A stretch of DNA of 64,000 nt from Emiliania huxleyi CCMP1516 (Eukaryota; Haptophyta; Isochrysidales; Noelaerhabdaceae). Of the stretch, positions 1-10,627 are shown in pieces. Both the position numbers and the translations under genes were made by a program. The notes beneath the pieces are model-generated. The model had not been told where the DNA came from. It saw only the letters and a program-made list of their open reading frames with translations, and did not search any database. How positions within the stretch are numbered: the stretch's first letter is position 1; each line of letters opens with the position of its first letter. Location: positions 79,564-143,563 of the forward strand of contig NW_005200000.1 of NCBI RefSeq assembly GCF_000372725.1, given 5' to 3'.

Positions 1-2
1 AG

Positions 3-307
3 GATCCATAGAGCGATGAAGGCGCAAATTGCGCCGCCGAAAGCGGCGGTAGAGGCCAGGACGTGCGCGTGGGCCGGTCGGGCCACGACCCGGGGCGAGC
101 GATCGAGGGCCGCGGGGCTCGCCCCGCCGGCCGAGCGGTGCGAACGGCCGGTCGCCCGCTTCGGGTTGGACCCGCCGGGCGGTCCGGCGGCGGATTGCAT
201 GGCCGGGCGGGCCTCCGGGAGGCAGGCGGGGCCGCGACAGCGGCAGGGCAGAAAATCCCATTCGGAGAGCGTGTGGTCCGACCCCTCTGCTACTTTCAAT
301 GATAGGG
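3..307. repeat. 305-bp dispersed repeat, copy A
   Basis: This stretch matches 24773-25077 almost base for base with no net length change (constant offset of 24770). Both copies end in the same short sequence (tttcaatgataggg) and then diverge sharply. Read on the minus strand it encodes the hydrophobic stretch FGGAICAFIALW, also present in copy B, so it may be part of a multicopy gene or element. The window starts inside or at the edge of this copy, so its left end is unknown. Confidence 0.8.
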
Positions 308-436
308 ATTTTAATAATGAAGAATTCTTAAAATACAAGCCTCTCTCACAGCACACTGGCACGACAAGGGCGCGGACTGGCGCGGACTGGTAATGAAGAA
401 ATAGCCCGGAATTTTAGAACTAAGCTGTCTCTCAGG

Positions 437-548
437 GAGAGCACGACGAGAAGGGGGCGACCGCGAGGTGGCACGAAGGTTGCAGCGAGAATCGGAGAGA
501 GACTGCGAAGAGAGATAGGAAGAGGCGGTGTCGCGGGGGAAGGACGGT
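437..548 (+). mobile_element. Fragment of dispersed element family (GRPRGG ORF tail)
   Basis: The plus strand encodes RRGRPRGGTKVAARIGERL, which closely matches the C-terminal end of the minus-strand ORF at 47993-48718 (VGRPRGGMKVAARSGERL). The match stops before the 3-prime tail seen in the other copies. GRPRGG is an AT-hook-like basic motif. It is a short relic of a multicopy element. The DNA from 549 to about 1180 holds no supported gene. Confidence 0.5.
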
Positions 549-1175
549 GATCGCACCAGAACCCGCGTTGAATCGAGAAGGGAACCCGAGATTGGCCTCC
601 GCCGCATTTAGATATCGTGTCCAGTTGTTGAATTGTGTCGGCGGGCCGAATGTCGTTTCACCTCTGTCGTTGGTCCTGGGATCCGGGTCAGCGTGGTTGT
701 GGGAGAGCCCCGTGTCCATGAACAACACTACCCGTACAGCGAGCTCGTCTGAAGCGAGTCCGCGGGTGGAAACCAACCCTCCAGTGGAGAGAGCAGCGCC
801 CATGCCAGGGGACGCGCCTCAGCGGGAACCCGGGAAGAGGACCGCCGCAAGCGGCGTGGCGTGGAGCGGTTGAGCATCCCTCCGGGGGGCCCTCTGCGCC
901 GGGGAGGCGTTGTTGGAGGCTACGACGCAAGCGTCCGTCGCCCTTTTCAAACTCGGGGCCCACTCCGCTACGCTCCGACCCGAATTTGGAGGGCCTAAAA
1001 GTTTAAGGTGTTGCTGCGCAAAAGGGGTCGGACACAGGGCGCAGCTCATGCTAAGAGCTAGAAGGGGAGCTAGAGAGAACGACTACCCTGTCCCGTTATT
1101 GCGTACACCAACACCACAAAACGCTCTCTCTCCTGTCCTCACTCAGAGGGGGGTCACAACTACCGAGTCTCTCGA

Positions 1176-2087
1176 CTAGCTGCCACGTTGCCGACGGCGA
1201 GAGCGGATCTCCTCCTGCTCCGCAAGGAGGGTGGCCAAGGCTAAAGTCTTGCCGGAGCCGCCGGGCGTGTTGACGACTTGGAGAAGGTCGCCCTTGTACT
1301 TGTACTTGTAGAGATGCTCGAGGGGGTGCTTTGTGGGGCGATGCGCAGCCAGGCCAGCAGTGAGGGGAGGCGCACCCTCACTCTCCTCGGTTGCAGAGCT
1401 CGTCGGAGGCTGCGTCACGACGGGAGGGTCGCGACAGCAGTCCTCGGGCGAGCCGACGCGCATGTCCAACCAGCGCTGGGACTCGTTGTGACGGCAGACG
1501 CCAGCTGCCTCTCCAACCGCTTCTGCAGCGTCCTTCTTTGCCCGTGCATGGGCTCGATCCGATTCCGCAGCGTGTCGTCCCCAGCGGCGGTGCTGCGCGG
1601 GAGGCGGCCGCGGGCACGCTGGGCTCGCTACAAGGCCGGCGGGCCTGCCGTGTGTGACTGGGTGCGTGGGGGATGTGAAGAAGGATGCCGAGGGCAAGTG
1701 GATGAAGCCGTGCGTGCTATGTCCGGCGCATCTCGGCTGGCACGCCAAGGTGCTGCAGGCGCGCGACGCATGCGTCCCAGCTAGCGAGCTGCACAGCCCA
1801 GTCTTTTCGACGGTGGCGCGATTCGAAAATGTGCCGGCTGGGGCGAGCTCGACGCCACGACGGAGAAGGTCGGCAAGCTCGTACTGGTGATTACGCGCGA
1901 GCAGGAGGAGCAGGGGTACATGTACGATGCATCGCTGCCTTTCGAGGTGAACGGCAGGAAGCTGCGCCCCCCTCCGCGGGGAGTGTGGTTTGCGGTGACG
2001 GGCAAAGGCTACGCTGCTCACGCTTGGGCGTCGGCGGCGGGCGTGACACATAAATCCGGTCTTCGAAAAGAAAGAAATAGCCGGCAA
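1176..2087 (-). CDS. Uncertain ORF ending in a P-loop-like motif
   Basis: An open frame of 303 codons. Only the last 40 or so residues look protein-like: VVNTPGGSGKTLALATLLAE is a good Walker A (GxxGxGKT) followed by a helix, as in helicases or other P-loop ATPases. The rest is low-complexity and not recognisable. No Walker B follows because the frame stops 15 residues later. It may be the broken end of a helicase-type gene or a chance frame. Parts of the plus strand (1650-2060) are also open, so which strand is coding is not settled. Confidence 0.2.
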   Translation of the reverse strand: MPAISFFSKTGFMCHARRRRPSVSSVAFARHRKPHSPRRGAQLPAVHLERQRCIVHVPLLLLLARNHQYELADLLRRGVELAPAGTFSNRATVEKTGLCSSLAGTHASRACSTLACQPRCAGHSTHGFIHLPSASFFTSPTHPVTHGRPAGLVASPACPRPPPAQHRRWGRHAAESDRAHARAKKDAAEAVGEAAGVCRHNESQRWLDMRVGSPEDCCRDPPVVTQPPTSSATEESEGAPPLTAGLAAHRPTKHPLEHLYKYKYKGDLLQVVNTPGGSGKTLALATLLAEQEEIRSRRRQRGS

Positions 2088-2431
2088 AGAGTTTTAGAAC
2101 TAAGCTCTGTACCCACCTGTTGTATCCAGTCTCATCTTTTCCACACCTCCACCCACACCACCCAGACCTTCCCCTTCCAAGAAACTGACTCCGCCCTCTC
2201 CACCCATGAACAGTCCTTTCTCCTCGTCTTTCCCCGATGTCGAACTTTGTAATTAGCATTTTACGTATGTGTATAGGTGGTATGCCATGTCCATCCGCAA
2301 AACCAGCTGGCTGGTCTAGATGGCTACCTGACCACTCACTCCGCCACCGGCTTCGGGTTCGAAACCTGTTTGCCCCCTCCATCGCCTCCCATTCCTCTCC
2401 CCACGCGCGCGCACGCCACGCCCCACGCTCC

Positions 2432-2490
2432 CCGCAGCCCGCAGCCCGCAGCCCGCAGCCCGCAGCCCGCTGCCCGCTGCCCGCTGCCCG
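2432..2490. repeat. (GCAGCCC)n tandem repeat
   Basis: About eight tandem 7-mers; the last ones change to gctgccc. It lies in DNA with no supported gene (2090-2910). Confidence 0.9.
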
Positions 2491-2913
2491 ACTCCCGAGT
2501 CCCAGAAGCCCCATCACCCTGCTCGTTTTTTGTAGCAGCAGGTCCCCACCCATTACGCATCGATGATTCTGCTCCACAAAAACTTCGTCGCTCTCTTGGT
2601 CCATCTCTGCTCCAGTCCTCGCTGCTTTCCACTGGTTTTTTTATCTGTCGCCTGGTCCACAGGATGTGTCTCCACGCAGCTGTTGGTGCTGTCCCCCGGT
2701 AATGAGCCTTGCTGCTTCGCCTGTGGTACACCCCTCGAGTCCCATCTGACCCTTGATCGCCCGCGCTCAAAGGAGGCGGATCGAGAAGGCCACCGGACAT
2801 CGTCCATCAATCAAAAAACACACATTGTCGAGAAAAGAAATTTAGCCCAACTCGCGAAGGTAAGAATATCTAATTTTTTGTGTGTTTTAAGAACAAAATT
2901 CTTCTTCCCTCGC

Positions 2914-3002
2914 TCGTGTAAAATCCCTGTGTGGTGGCGGCGTGCCGCCCTCCCATCCCTCCCTTGGGTGCACTTGGCTTCTCTGTTTTCTTTCTTTCTT
3001 TA
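2914..3002 (+). mobile_element. LINE/SINE-like 3-prime end with (TTTC)n tail
   Basis: It carries the shared block aaaatccctgtgtggtgg, then cgtgccgccctcccatccct, ending in ttttctttctttctttac. The same block and tail occur, inverted, at 47786-48010 (twice) and 56061-56190. A common 3-prime end closing in a short tandem tail, with copies cut off at different 5-prime points, is typical of non-LTR retrotransposons or SINEs. This copy holds only the tail. Confidence 0.55.
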
Positions 3003-3216
3003 CATTCACTCAAAGGCAAAGCGCGGACGAAGCCGTCGTCCTCCAGAAGCATGTATGTATGTAGAAAGATGAACAACAGTCAGGCTCGGACTGGACACCA
3101 ACGCGGTATGGGTGGACGCGGGACAGATGATTACGAAGCAGAAAAAGAAATTGATGAGCCTCCAACACTCGACCGCCTCGCCGCCCTCGCCGCAGCCATC
3201 ACCCCCCCAGTTGCCC

Positions 3217-5369
3217 ATGGTGTTGTCGGCGCTGCCCATTTTCGCGCTGTCGCTCTACGCGCGCTGGCAGCCGCTCCGCCCGGCCGCTGCGCGCTCGCCT
3301 CAATGCACGATGCTCGACCACGAGGGCTGGATGCAGTACGCGGTGCAGCTGTCCGAGCGCGGGCGGCTGAGCACAGCGCCCAACCCGTGGGTCGGCTGCG
3401 TCATCGTCGGCGGCGACGGCGGCGTGCTCGCCGAGGGCTTCCACGAGCGCAAGGGCGGCCCGCACGCTGAGGCCGCCGCGCTGGCCGCCGCGCGCTCGCG
3501 CGGCATCACGTCCGAGCAGATGGCGGAGGCGTGCTGCTACGTGACGCTCGAGCCGTGCCACCGCGGGCCGGGCAAGACGACGCCACCGTGCGACGAGGCG
3601 CTCGTCGCGAGCGGGCTGCGCGAGATCCACATCGCGGTCCTCGACCCCGACCCGGCCTTTGGCGGCGGCGCGGCGCACCTGCGTGAGAACGGGATCTGCG
3701 TGACGGCCCAGCACGCGGCGGCAGGGCGGTGCCAGCACGGTGCCTCTTCCGCGAGCCTCGTCTGAGCCGACGTGTAGGTCGGCACGGGCGCGAAGGCGGT
3801 GCTCGCCTCGCTGCGGCCGTACCTCCACCAGCGCCGCTGCAAGGCTCCGTACGTCGTCCTCAAGGTGGCAAGCACGCTCCTACCCTTACCCCAGCCCTAA
3901 CCCCAGCCCTGACCCTGACCCTGACCCTTGCCCCTGACCCTGACCCTGACCTTGACCCTGACCCTGACCTCGTGGTGCTCAAGGTGGCCAGCACGCTCGA
4001 CGGCGCAATCGGCTGCGAGGACGGTCGCGGTGGATCACGCGGGGAGGACACGTCCACGACACGTCCATGACCTGTCCGAGACATGTCCTGCAGGCACCTC
4101 GCAGTGGATCACGGGTCCCAAGGCGAAGGAGAGTAGCCGGCCGAGGCGGGCCGATGCTAGCAGCGCGTCACGCGGGGCCGAGGCGAGGAGGCAAGGTGCG
4201 GAGCTCTCCTCACAGGGGAGGGCTGTGCGGGTAGGCGAGGAGGCACGCGCAGCTACTGCGCGCGTCCTCCCAGGCGATCCTGGTCGGGTCGGGGACTGCT
4301 TCTCGGACCTTTCCTAGACCTTTCCTGGAACCTTCCTGCAGGCGATTCTGGTCGGGTCGGGGACTGCGGTGGTGGACGAGCCACGTCTCACGCTGCGGCT
4401 CGAGGACGAGGGGCTCCTCCCTCCCGGCTGGGCTGCACCGCCGAAGCCGCCGGTCCGAGTGGTGCTGGACGCGCGCGGCCGGCTGGCGAGAAGTTTCCAG
4501 CAACTTTCTCGGAAGGGGCGGCCGAGCCCTCCGCGAGCCTTCTCGGAGCCTTCCCGCAGGCGAGGGGGGCCCTCCTCGACACGGCGGCCGCACCGACGCT
4601 CGTCTTCACCACCGCCGCCGCTCCGGCCGAGGCGAGCCTCGAGACGGACCCGAGGTCGAGCCGAGGTCGAGCCGAGGTCGACCGAGGTTAGGCGCTCTCG
4701 CGCTGGTCCGATGCGGGCGTCGACGTGTGCGTGGTCGGCGCCGGGCGGGGCGGGGGCGTCTGCCTCGAGGAGGTGTTGCTCGAGCTCGGGTCGCGGGGCA
4801 CGCTGCAGCTGGCGCCGAGTGCAGAGGGCGAGGGAGCTCCCACGCACTTGCCAGGAGCCTTCCGATAGGAGTGCTGCAGCTGATGGTCGAGGGCGGCGGC
4901 GCCGTCATCGGCGGCTTTCTGGCCGAGGGCACCGCGAAGCTGGCTAGCGGCTCTGCTTGCGGCGGTCCGTCGAGAGCCTGACGCTTTCCGGAGCCTCCCT
5001 CCAGGCGCCGCGCAGCAGCTGCAGCTCTATCTCGGGGCGACGGCGTTGGGCTCGACAGCGCAGCGCTGGATCAAGGCGCCGCTCGCTTCGACCAAGGCAG
5101 TGACTCACATTTGTCTACTCACGCGAAGGGTGAGTGAACAAGGCGCCGCTCGCTTCGACGATGGCGGAGGCGCGCCGCGCGTTTGCCTCGTTGCGAGCGA
5201 GGCATCCTCACCACCCGTCTCGAAACCCTCTCGGAACCTGGACTCCCCCCTTTTCCAGGCGCGCCACGCGACGCTCCTCTCGACCGAGGTTCTCGGAGAC
5301 GACGTCTGCCTCTGCTACGCGCTCGGAGAGGGGGAGGTGGGGGGGGAGGTGGCGGCGAGCGGAGAGTGA
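3217..5369 (+). CDS. ribD: RibD: riboflavin-specific deaminase/reductase
   Basis: Bifunctional enzyme of riboflavin synthesis: it deaminates the diamino-hydroxy-phosphoribosylamino-pyrimidine and then reduces the ribosyl chain. The deaminase half shows APNPWVGCVIV, the zinc motif HAEAAAL (His at about residue 83) and LEPC...TPPC (Cys at about 114 and 125, two residues further apart than in bacterial RibD). The reductase half is spread over short exons: VVLKVASTLDG (3851-), SQWITGPK (4100-), QAILVGSGTAVVDEPRLTLR (4271-), LMVEGGGAVIGGFLAEG (4881-), TALGSTAQRWIK (5043-), and a C-terminal LGDDVCLCYALGEG. The start at 3217 gives MVLSALPIFALSLYARWQPL, a signal-peptide-like leader followed by an Arg/Ala-rich stretch, as expected for a complex plastid; the frame is also open back to 3112. 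Introns are 50-250 nt with GT-AG or GC-AG ends, and several have duplicated edges. Function is secure; exact exon ends in the middle are not. Confidence 0.88.
3880..3970. repeat. Telomere-like CCCTRACC repeat inside a RibD intron
   Basis: The interior of the intron at 3865-3983 is a run of cccttacc, ccctaacc and ccctgacc units, 6-8 nt each, close to the telomeric CCCTAA type. It lies between two near-copies of the same 28-nt exon sequence. Confidence 0.85.
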
Positions 5370-6441
5370 CGACGGCGCGGAGGCGTGTGACAGGCGGAGT
5401 TACATTACATGACTGGTTCCCACGCTCTGAAAGTGGCGAACCCTGCGAGTCCGCTGAAAAGTGTGTCGCTGAGTAGTGTCGCTGGGCAGCCAACGCGCTC
5501 GTCGGTGACGGTGTCCTCCAACCTGCGCCACGCTCGGCGAACCCCTCGACAGCGCCTTCGGTGGCATGCACGATGCAGCTCTCGTTTGCGCCTGAAGCCT
5601 GGAGTGAAGCTCCTCTGCTGCTCACACACTCTGCACAGATGGCACAGCCCACTGAGCACTGTGCGGCTGCCACAGCTGTCACAGCGATGGCCGATGGGCT
5701 CGCCCTCACTGGCCCTCAGTCACTTGTGCTGCGGCTTGTGTGACTCTGTGAGCGACACTGCTCGGGCCTCGGCGACTGCCGGCACACTGTGAGACCATCG
5801 CATGGGTGTGAAGGTAAAACCACGCTACCAGCGCTTGGTCACATCAGCCCTGAGGTCATATCCTTCTCCTCTGTTGATGGTAACACTTGTCTACTCGCTG
5901 GAGCCGAGCAGGAGGGCTTGGCGCACAACCCCTGTGCAACTCAGGGTCCTTGCCCTTTATCTTGTCATCATGGGAGATGGACGACCTGCGGACGAGAGGG
6001 CATGGACCACACGCTCCACGGCGTTATACGGTAGACGTGGCCAAACAAAATAGTGGTGCACTAACCTCCGAGAAAGAAACCCTTCGGGTCGCTCCTCATC
6101 GCAAACCCTGTCTGTCAGCAGAGTCCTCCTACGGGAATGTACGTAAGAGCCACATACACTGAGAGAGAGAGAGTTTCTCCCAGTAAGCTAAAAGTACGTA
6201 CACTGAGAGAGAGAGTACGTACACTGAAAAAGGTCGCTGAAGATGATGTGATGTCACAAGGACGCACGTCGTCAAGGATCACGGATCAGACGCATCGTCG
6301 TTGATTGTAATAGTCCACGCACCGCGAGAGAAGGCGCTCGCCCGTCCCACGCCAGCCACACACTGGCTACTCGTTCGTGTCCAAGCCTCACCGCCACCGG
6401 CGCCCCGCTCTGAGACGCGCCCGGCCCTCCCGCCTGCAGAC
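5370..6441. other. Intergenic, no supported gene
   Basis: No frame here has recognisable protein features. The stretch at 6155-6230 has two near-copies of a gtacgtacactgagagagag unit. The last ~150 bases are the likely promoter and 5-prime leader of the LCIB-type gene. Confidence 0.5.
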
Positions 6442-7385
6442 ATGGCTGCTCCATACCCTGTTTGCGAGGAGGTTGAGCCGCAGGCCGCCGCGATTGAGGA
6501 GGTCGAGACCCGCCTCAGCAAGTCCAAGCCCGTCGACCTCTCTGCCTTCTCCTGGCTGCAGTGGTCGCCGCCCGCAGACTCCAAGTGCGGCCAGGCTCTC
6601 TCTCGCTGCTTCCCTGGCGCCCTGCCTGGGCCAGCGGTGGTTGCTCGCATGAAGGTGCTCGAGAAGCTGTACGGTGCGCTGCCGCCCGGCCTGCTCGCAG
6701 GCGTCTCGCTCTCCACCACCTAACCACTTCATTTGCCCGCTCAGGCCTGACGCCGGAGAACACCATCTACGGCCAGTCGATCTGCCCAGACGAGATCAAC
6801 AACGAGAAGGGCGACCTGGCGACGCTGATGGCGGACCACTGGGGCGAGTGCTTCCCGATGGGCGGCATCGGCGGCGCGCCCTTTGTCGGCAAGACTGGCT
6901 TCGGCGCCTTCTCGCACCACGTGCCAGATGACGGCCACATCATCATCCTCTTTGGCCCGCACATCGCCATCTCGGACGAGGGCGAGCTGGGCAAGTACCT
7001 GCGCGAGGGGCAGGTGCACGAGTCGACCGCGTGCGGGGCGGTGCTTGGCGCCTACGCCGCCTGCAGATGCGGCAAGGCCGGCGAATTTGACGAGATGGAC
7101 ATGCAGCAGTCGTGGCTCAAGCAGCGCATCAACCGCCGCTTCGGCGAGATCGAATCCTCGGACGACCAAATGAAGGCGCTGATCCACGTCGCTTACGAGG
7201 CGGTCAAGGAGATGCTCCTCGGCATCGTCGACACTGAATTCAGCAGCGGCAAGCTGATCCTGATCGGAGGCATCCAGATCAACATGCCGAAGCCGTGGGA
7301 AGACCACTTCCAGCCGCTCTACTATCAGGTGCACCAGAAGGGCGCCGAGCCCGTCGACATCCTCGACGACATGTGCTCCTTTTGA
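6442..7385 (+). CDS. LCIB: LCIB-type (theta-class) carbonic anhydrase
   Basis: Member of the limiting-CO2-inducible LCIB/LCIC family, zinc enzymes that interconvert CO2 and bicarbonate in the algal CO2-concentrating mechanism. Diagnostic blocks: HWGECFPMGGIGGAPFVGKT, FSHHVPDDGHIIILFGPHI, and STACGAVLGAY; the conserved Cys and His residues in these blocks are the known zinc ligands of the family. Two exons: 6442-6700 and 6745-7385. The 44-nt intron has GC-AG ends (gcag|gcgtct...ctcag|gcctga), and joining restores LLAGLTPENT. Total about 299 residues, a single CA domain. The chosen start gives MAAPYPVCEEVEPQ; the frame is open upstream to an ATG at 6301, which would add a basic leader that could target an organelle. 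Compartment is undecided. Confidence 0.92.
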
Positions 7386-7950
7386 CACTTGGGTCGATGT
7401 GGGATGGGACAAGGCGCTCCCTCTAAGCATGGGAGGTCGTAGGAATAGATTGGGACTTTGGTCTTTGCGTACGACTCAGTGTCGGTGGCATGTCACATCC
7501 TACCCCCAGTCCTCGTACTCGACCACACCTCCCATCCTTGTCCCAGTACTCGAGCTATCATCCTCATTCCTCATCCATACCTGACCCTCCACCTCCACCC
7601 GATTGCCTTGCCTCGCGATCTCTGTCCCTCACCTCGGCGTACTTGTGTCGTCTCTCCTGTGATGCCTGGCCCGCTTCCCAGACACACACACACACCACCC
7701 TTCTGACTCCCACTCCGATCATGACACCGATCATGTGTGCCCCCAATACACGTGCAGATGAGAGCTGCAGAGAGTTTGTTTTGAATCTCAAAACAAATTT
7801 TGATTTTGGCACGGGTTTTCTTTTCTTCAAGCATCAAGGCGCTTGCGTTGGTCCAGAAAACGCGGCAGCCAAGGTCCTTTGGCCGAGGTGCAGGTACCCT
7901 CCTCGGCTCCTCGGTAAACACAGGACGTCGCAGCGGCGCGCGCTCAAACC
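7386..7950. other. Intergenic; possible relic of dispersed element
   Basis: No supported gene. At 7701-7723 the sequence tctgactcccactccgatca recurs exactly at 48286-48305, inside the ORF of the dispersed GRPRGG element, so part of this stretch may be an old copy of it. The rest contains short C/T-rich runs and a (CA)n tract. Confidence 0.4.
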
Positions 7951-9381
7951 ATGTCATCTGCGTCCAGTCGCCACGCGCCCGTCAGGCCGCGCTCCTTTGC
8001 CGACCTCGTTCCGGACAAGTGGCAGCCGGGACTGCAAAAGGCTGGAAAGGTGGTTGGGACGCCCACGTGGATGGAGGAAGTCACAACTCTCTGGAAGGAG
8101 CAGCCCGTCTCCGAAGTCGCCAACCGGGCCGTCTTTGAATTCGTGTCGCACCTGCCGAATCTCTTTCAGTCGCCGCAGCCGCCACCCCCCTCTCCGCCGC
8201 CGCCGCTGCCTCCACCTCCACCGTCATCGCCGCCGCCGCTGCCGCCCCCGCCGCCTCCACCCCCGATGCCTCCGCCGCCATCGTCGCCTCCGCCGCCTCC
8301 GCCGCCGCCTCCGCCTCCGCCGCCGTCACCGCCGCCGCCGCTCTCCCCGCCGCTCTCGCCACCGCCGTCTCCGCCACAGCCGCCGCCAACTCCACCACCG
8401 CCACCCCCTCCGCCGCCTCCTTCGCCGCCGCCGTTGCCATTTCCGCCGCCCCCTTCGCCTCCGCCGCCCTCGCCTCCACCCTCGCCCCGCCCGCCCCCCA
8501 GCCCTCCGGCAGACTGTTTCTACGAGTGCGGCGAGGCAGGCGCGAGCCGGACGCCTCCGGGAGACACTTCCCGGACACTTCCCAAAGATCTCATGTAGCC
8601 CGGACGGAGATTCCACCGGCACCCACCCCTCTCTCTCCCCACCAGGCGGTGTCTGCGAGGACGTGTGTGGTGTCGGAGGCGCGCGACACGGCTCCGCGCC
8701 CGCAGTACCTTCGCTCCTCTCTCCCCTTCCTTCCGCCCCCCCCCTCACACGCCCTCCTCGGGAGCAGGCGCCTGCTGCAGGAGCGGCTTCCCCGCCCCCG
8801 CCTGCCCGGAGGTCGCCTGCGACGGCTTCCACTGCTGCGTGGACGCCGCGCACCTTCCTCCGCCCTCGCAGCCGCCTCCCGCCTGCGAGTGCCCCAAGAT
8901 GTTTCCGGTCTGCTACGCGCCGGACGCGTCCTGCTACCACACCGCCGGGTCCTTCTTCGCGGGCGACCGCCTCGCAGAGGGTGGAGCTCGCCCCTCCGAC
9001 CTCCCTCCTCCTCTCACCGCTGTCGACTGTGCCTGTGGTGTAGGGGATACCTGCCGGTGGGAGTGCACCTCCGACTACATCCCTCCGCCGCCGTGAGCAC
9101 TCGAGCGGCCTCCTCCCCCCCTCTCTCCCTGCCGGCTCCTCACGCCCCGCTCTTGCGAACAGGCCCTCGACGGGCGGGTGGTGCCTCCCCCCTTTCTGCA
9201 GCCACCTGGCCCGCGAACCGGAGGCGGCCCACGCACCCGCCCTCGGCGCGGGGCCGGCGGCGGCGCGGCGGTCGTGGGCCGCTCTCTCCGCCGCTCTGGC
9301 GGCGGCGGCGGCGGCGGCGGCGGTGTGGCGGCGGCGCCGGCAGCAGGCCGCCGATCACGGGCGCGCGCAGCAGCTAATGTG
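7951..9381 (+). CDS. Proline-rich, Cys-rich surface-type protein
   Basis: The first exon encodes about 70 ordinary residues (MSSASSRHAPVRPRSFADL...) followed by a run of about 120 residues of PPPP, SPPPP and PPPSPPP, as in hydroxyproline-rich wall glycoproteins and pherophorin-like proteins. Then come Cys-rich pieces: DCFYECG (8512-), GVCEDVCG (8648-), FPAPACPEVACDGFHCC (8791-), ACECPKMFPVCYAPDASCYH (8880-), DCACGVGDTCRWEC (9028-). Introns with GC or GT donors separate them. A possible last exon (about 9243-9381) encodes an Ala-rich hydrophobic helix followed by VWRRRRQQ, a plausible membrane anchor. No clear signal peptide is seen at this start, so an upstream exon may be missing. Extracellular or periplastidal location is an inference. 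Confidence 0.6.
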
Positions 9382-9892
9382 AGAGCCGATGCGTGCGCTC
9401 GCGGCCCCATTGCGCCATAAAAATTAAATTCGAGATGCGCGCGCTCCCGCATCGCTCATCGGCTCCCGTGTCCCGTCGGCTCGCTCTCCTCGGCGTGTGT
9501 GATGTCATGTGTGCGCATTGTTCACCGTTTCCCTGGGCACACCTGCGCTGTTTGCGTGTGTGATGAGTGTGCTTGTGAGTTGTGTGTCAGTGACAGTGCG
9601 TGTGGTGTGTGTTCTGTGCGTTGTGTGGTGGCTGCAGGCCTGGGAGTGCCGACAGACCCCCTATCCGGGTAGGAGCCGGAACCCAGAGCTCGACGCACCT
9701 ACGGCCAGAAGGATGTCGCTTGTACTACGATGCATACATTTGGGACGGCGTGAAGTGGTGGGGCGGTGCAAGAGGGTCAGCCGGAGAGAAGCGCACCCAG
9801 CGGGCCGGATCTTGGAGCACTTGGAGAAAGTGCAGGCTAGTTCCATTTCACTGTGGCACAGCTCGCGTTACAAAACCTTGATTTTGACCATT
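9382..9892. other. Intergenic with repeat scraps
   Basis: No supported gene. A GT-rich stretch lies at 9490-9640. A short block at 9658-9690 (accccctatc, then taggagccggaaccc) recurs at 35401-35431. At 9788-9836 a scrap of the LTR-like repeat family (gaagcgcacccagcgggccg, then cttggagcacttggag) is present. Confidence 0.5.
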
Positions 9893-10043
9893 GCGCGACA
9901 AAGGTACATCTCGGTGCCTTCCAGAGGCAGCTGCGACCCCGCCGAGTGGACGGTAACGCACAGCAGGTGGCGCGGTGCGTTACCGTCCACTCCGCTGGGT
10001 CGCAGCTGCCTCTGCGCGTCCTGGGGATGTACCTTTGTCGCGC
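9893..10043. repeat. Foldback (hairpin) element with 68-bp arms
   Basis: The left arm (9893-9960) and right arm (9975-10043) are reverse complements: gcgcgacaaaggtacatc pairs with gatgtacctttgtcgcgc, agaggcagctgcgaccc with gggtcgcagctgcctct, and gagtggacggtaacgca with tgcgttaccgtccactc. A few mismatches lie between the blocks. The loop is 14 nt. There is no ORF. It looks like a MITE or foldback transposon relic. Confidence 0.85.
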
Positions 10044-10627
10044 GCCGGAGACGACTCGACGCCGCTGAGATCGGAGATCAAGCTCTGACAGGTCGCACGT
10101 CGCTCCTTTGACGCCGACGTGACTCACCCGTGCAGATCACATCAGGACACGGTCTCGACGCGCTCGGTACGACGCCTGCGACCCGTCTTGGGTCAAGTGG
10201 CACGACGCTCATCGCGCCTACCAGCGCTGCCGTACAGGTTGCCACGACGAGGTCGAGCACGCTTCTATACGCTCGCCCAGCCTCCCTTTCCATCCCATTA
10301 GGCAGCCTGGGAACGGTGGCGGTAAGAGGCAAAGCCTACGAGGGGTGGTGGAACCACATGTCGCGGCTACTGCCGGCTCGACCCCACGATAGCCTCCGGA
10401 GGCTGACTTTGCGGCACCATCATCGGACGATGTCGACGAGTTGGGTCGCGCTCGCGGTAGCCAGGTAGCCCCCCATACTAGTAGCACCGGCCATGGCCGC
10501 AGGAAGCTCGGGGGAGGGCGCTGGGAGCAACACGGAGCTCCGTTGGACGCGTTTTCAAGATTAGCGTGTCAGAGTGAATTGGAACTAGCCGCAGTTGGCA
10601 GCCTCACATCCAGCTTCCAGGGCCGGG
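10044..10627. other. Intergenic, no supported gene
   Basis: No frame here has recognisable features. The right end (about 10600-10627, cctcacatccagcttccagg) matches sequence flanking other copies of the LTR-like repeat. Confidence 0.4.

Noticed and set aside
2295-2375. tRNA-like stretch (tggtctagatgg ... gggttcgaaacc)
   Set aside because: A-box and B-box look-alikes are present, but the T-stem pairs poorly and no acceptor stem can be formed, so it is not called a tRNA gene; a tRNA-derived SINE remains possible.
8081-8940. Long Ala- and Arg-rich frames antisense to the proline-rich gene
   Set aside because: Mirror images of CCG/CCT repeats; no domain and no plausible leader.
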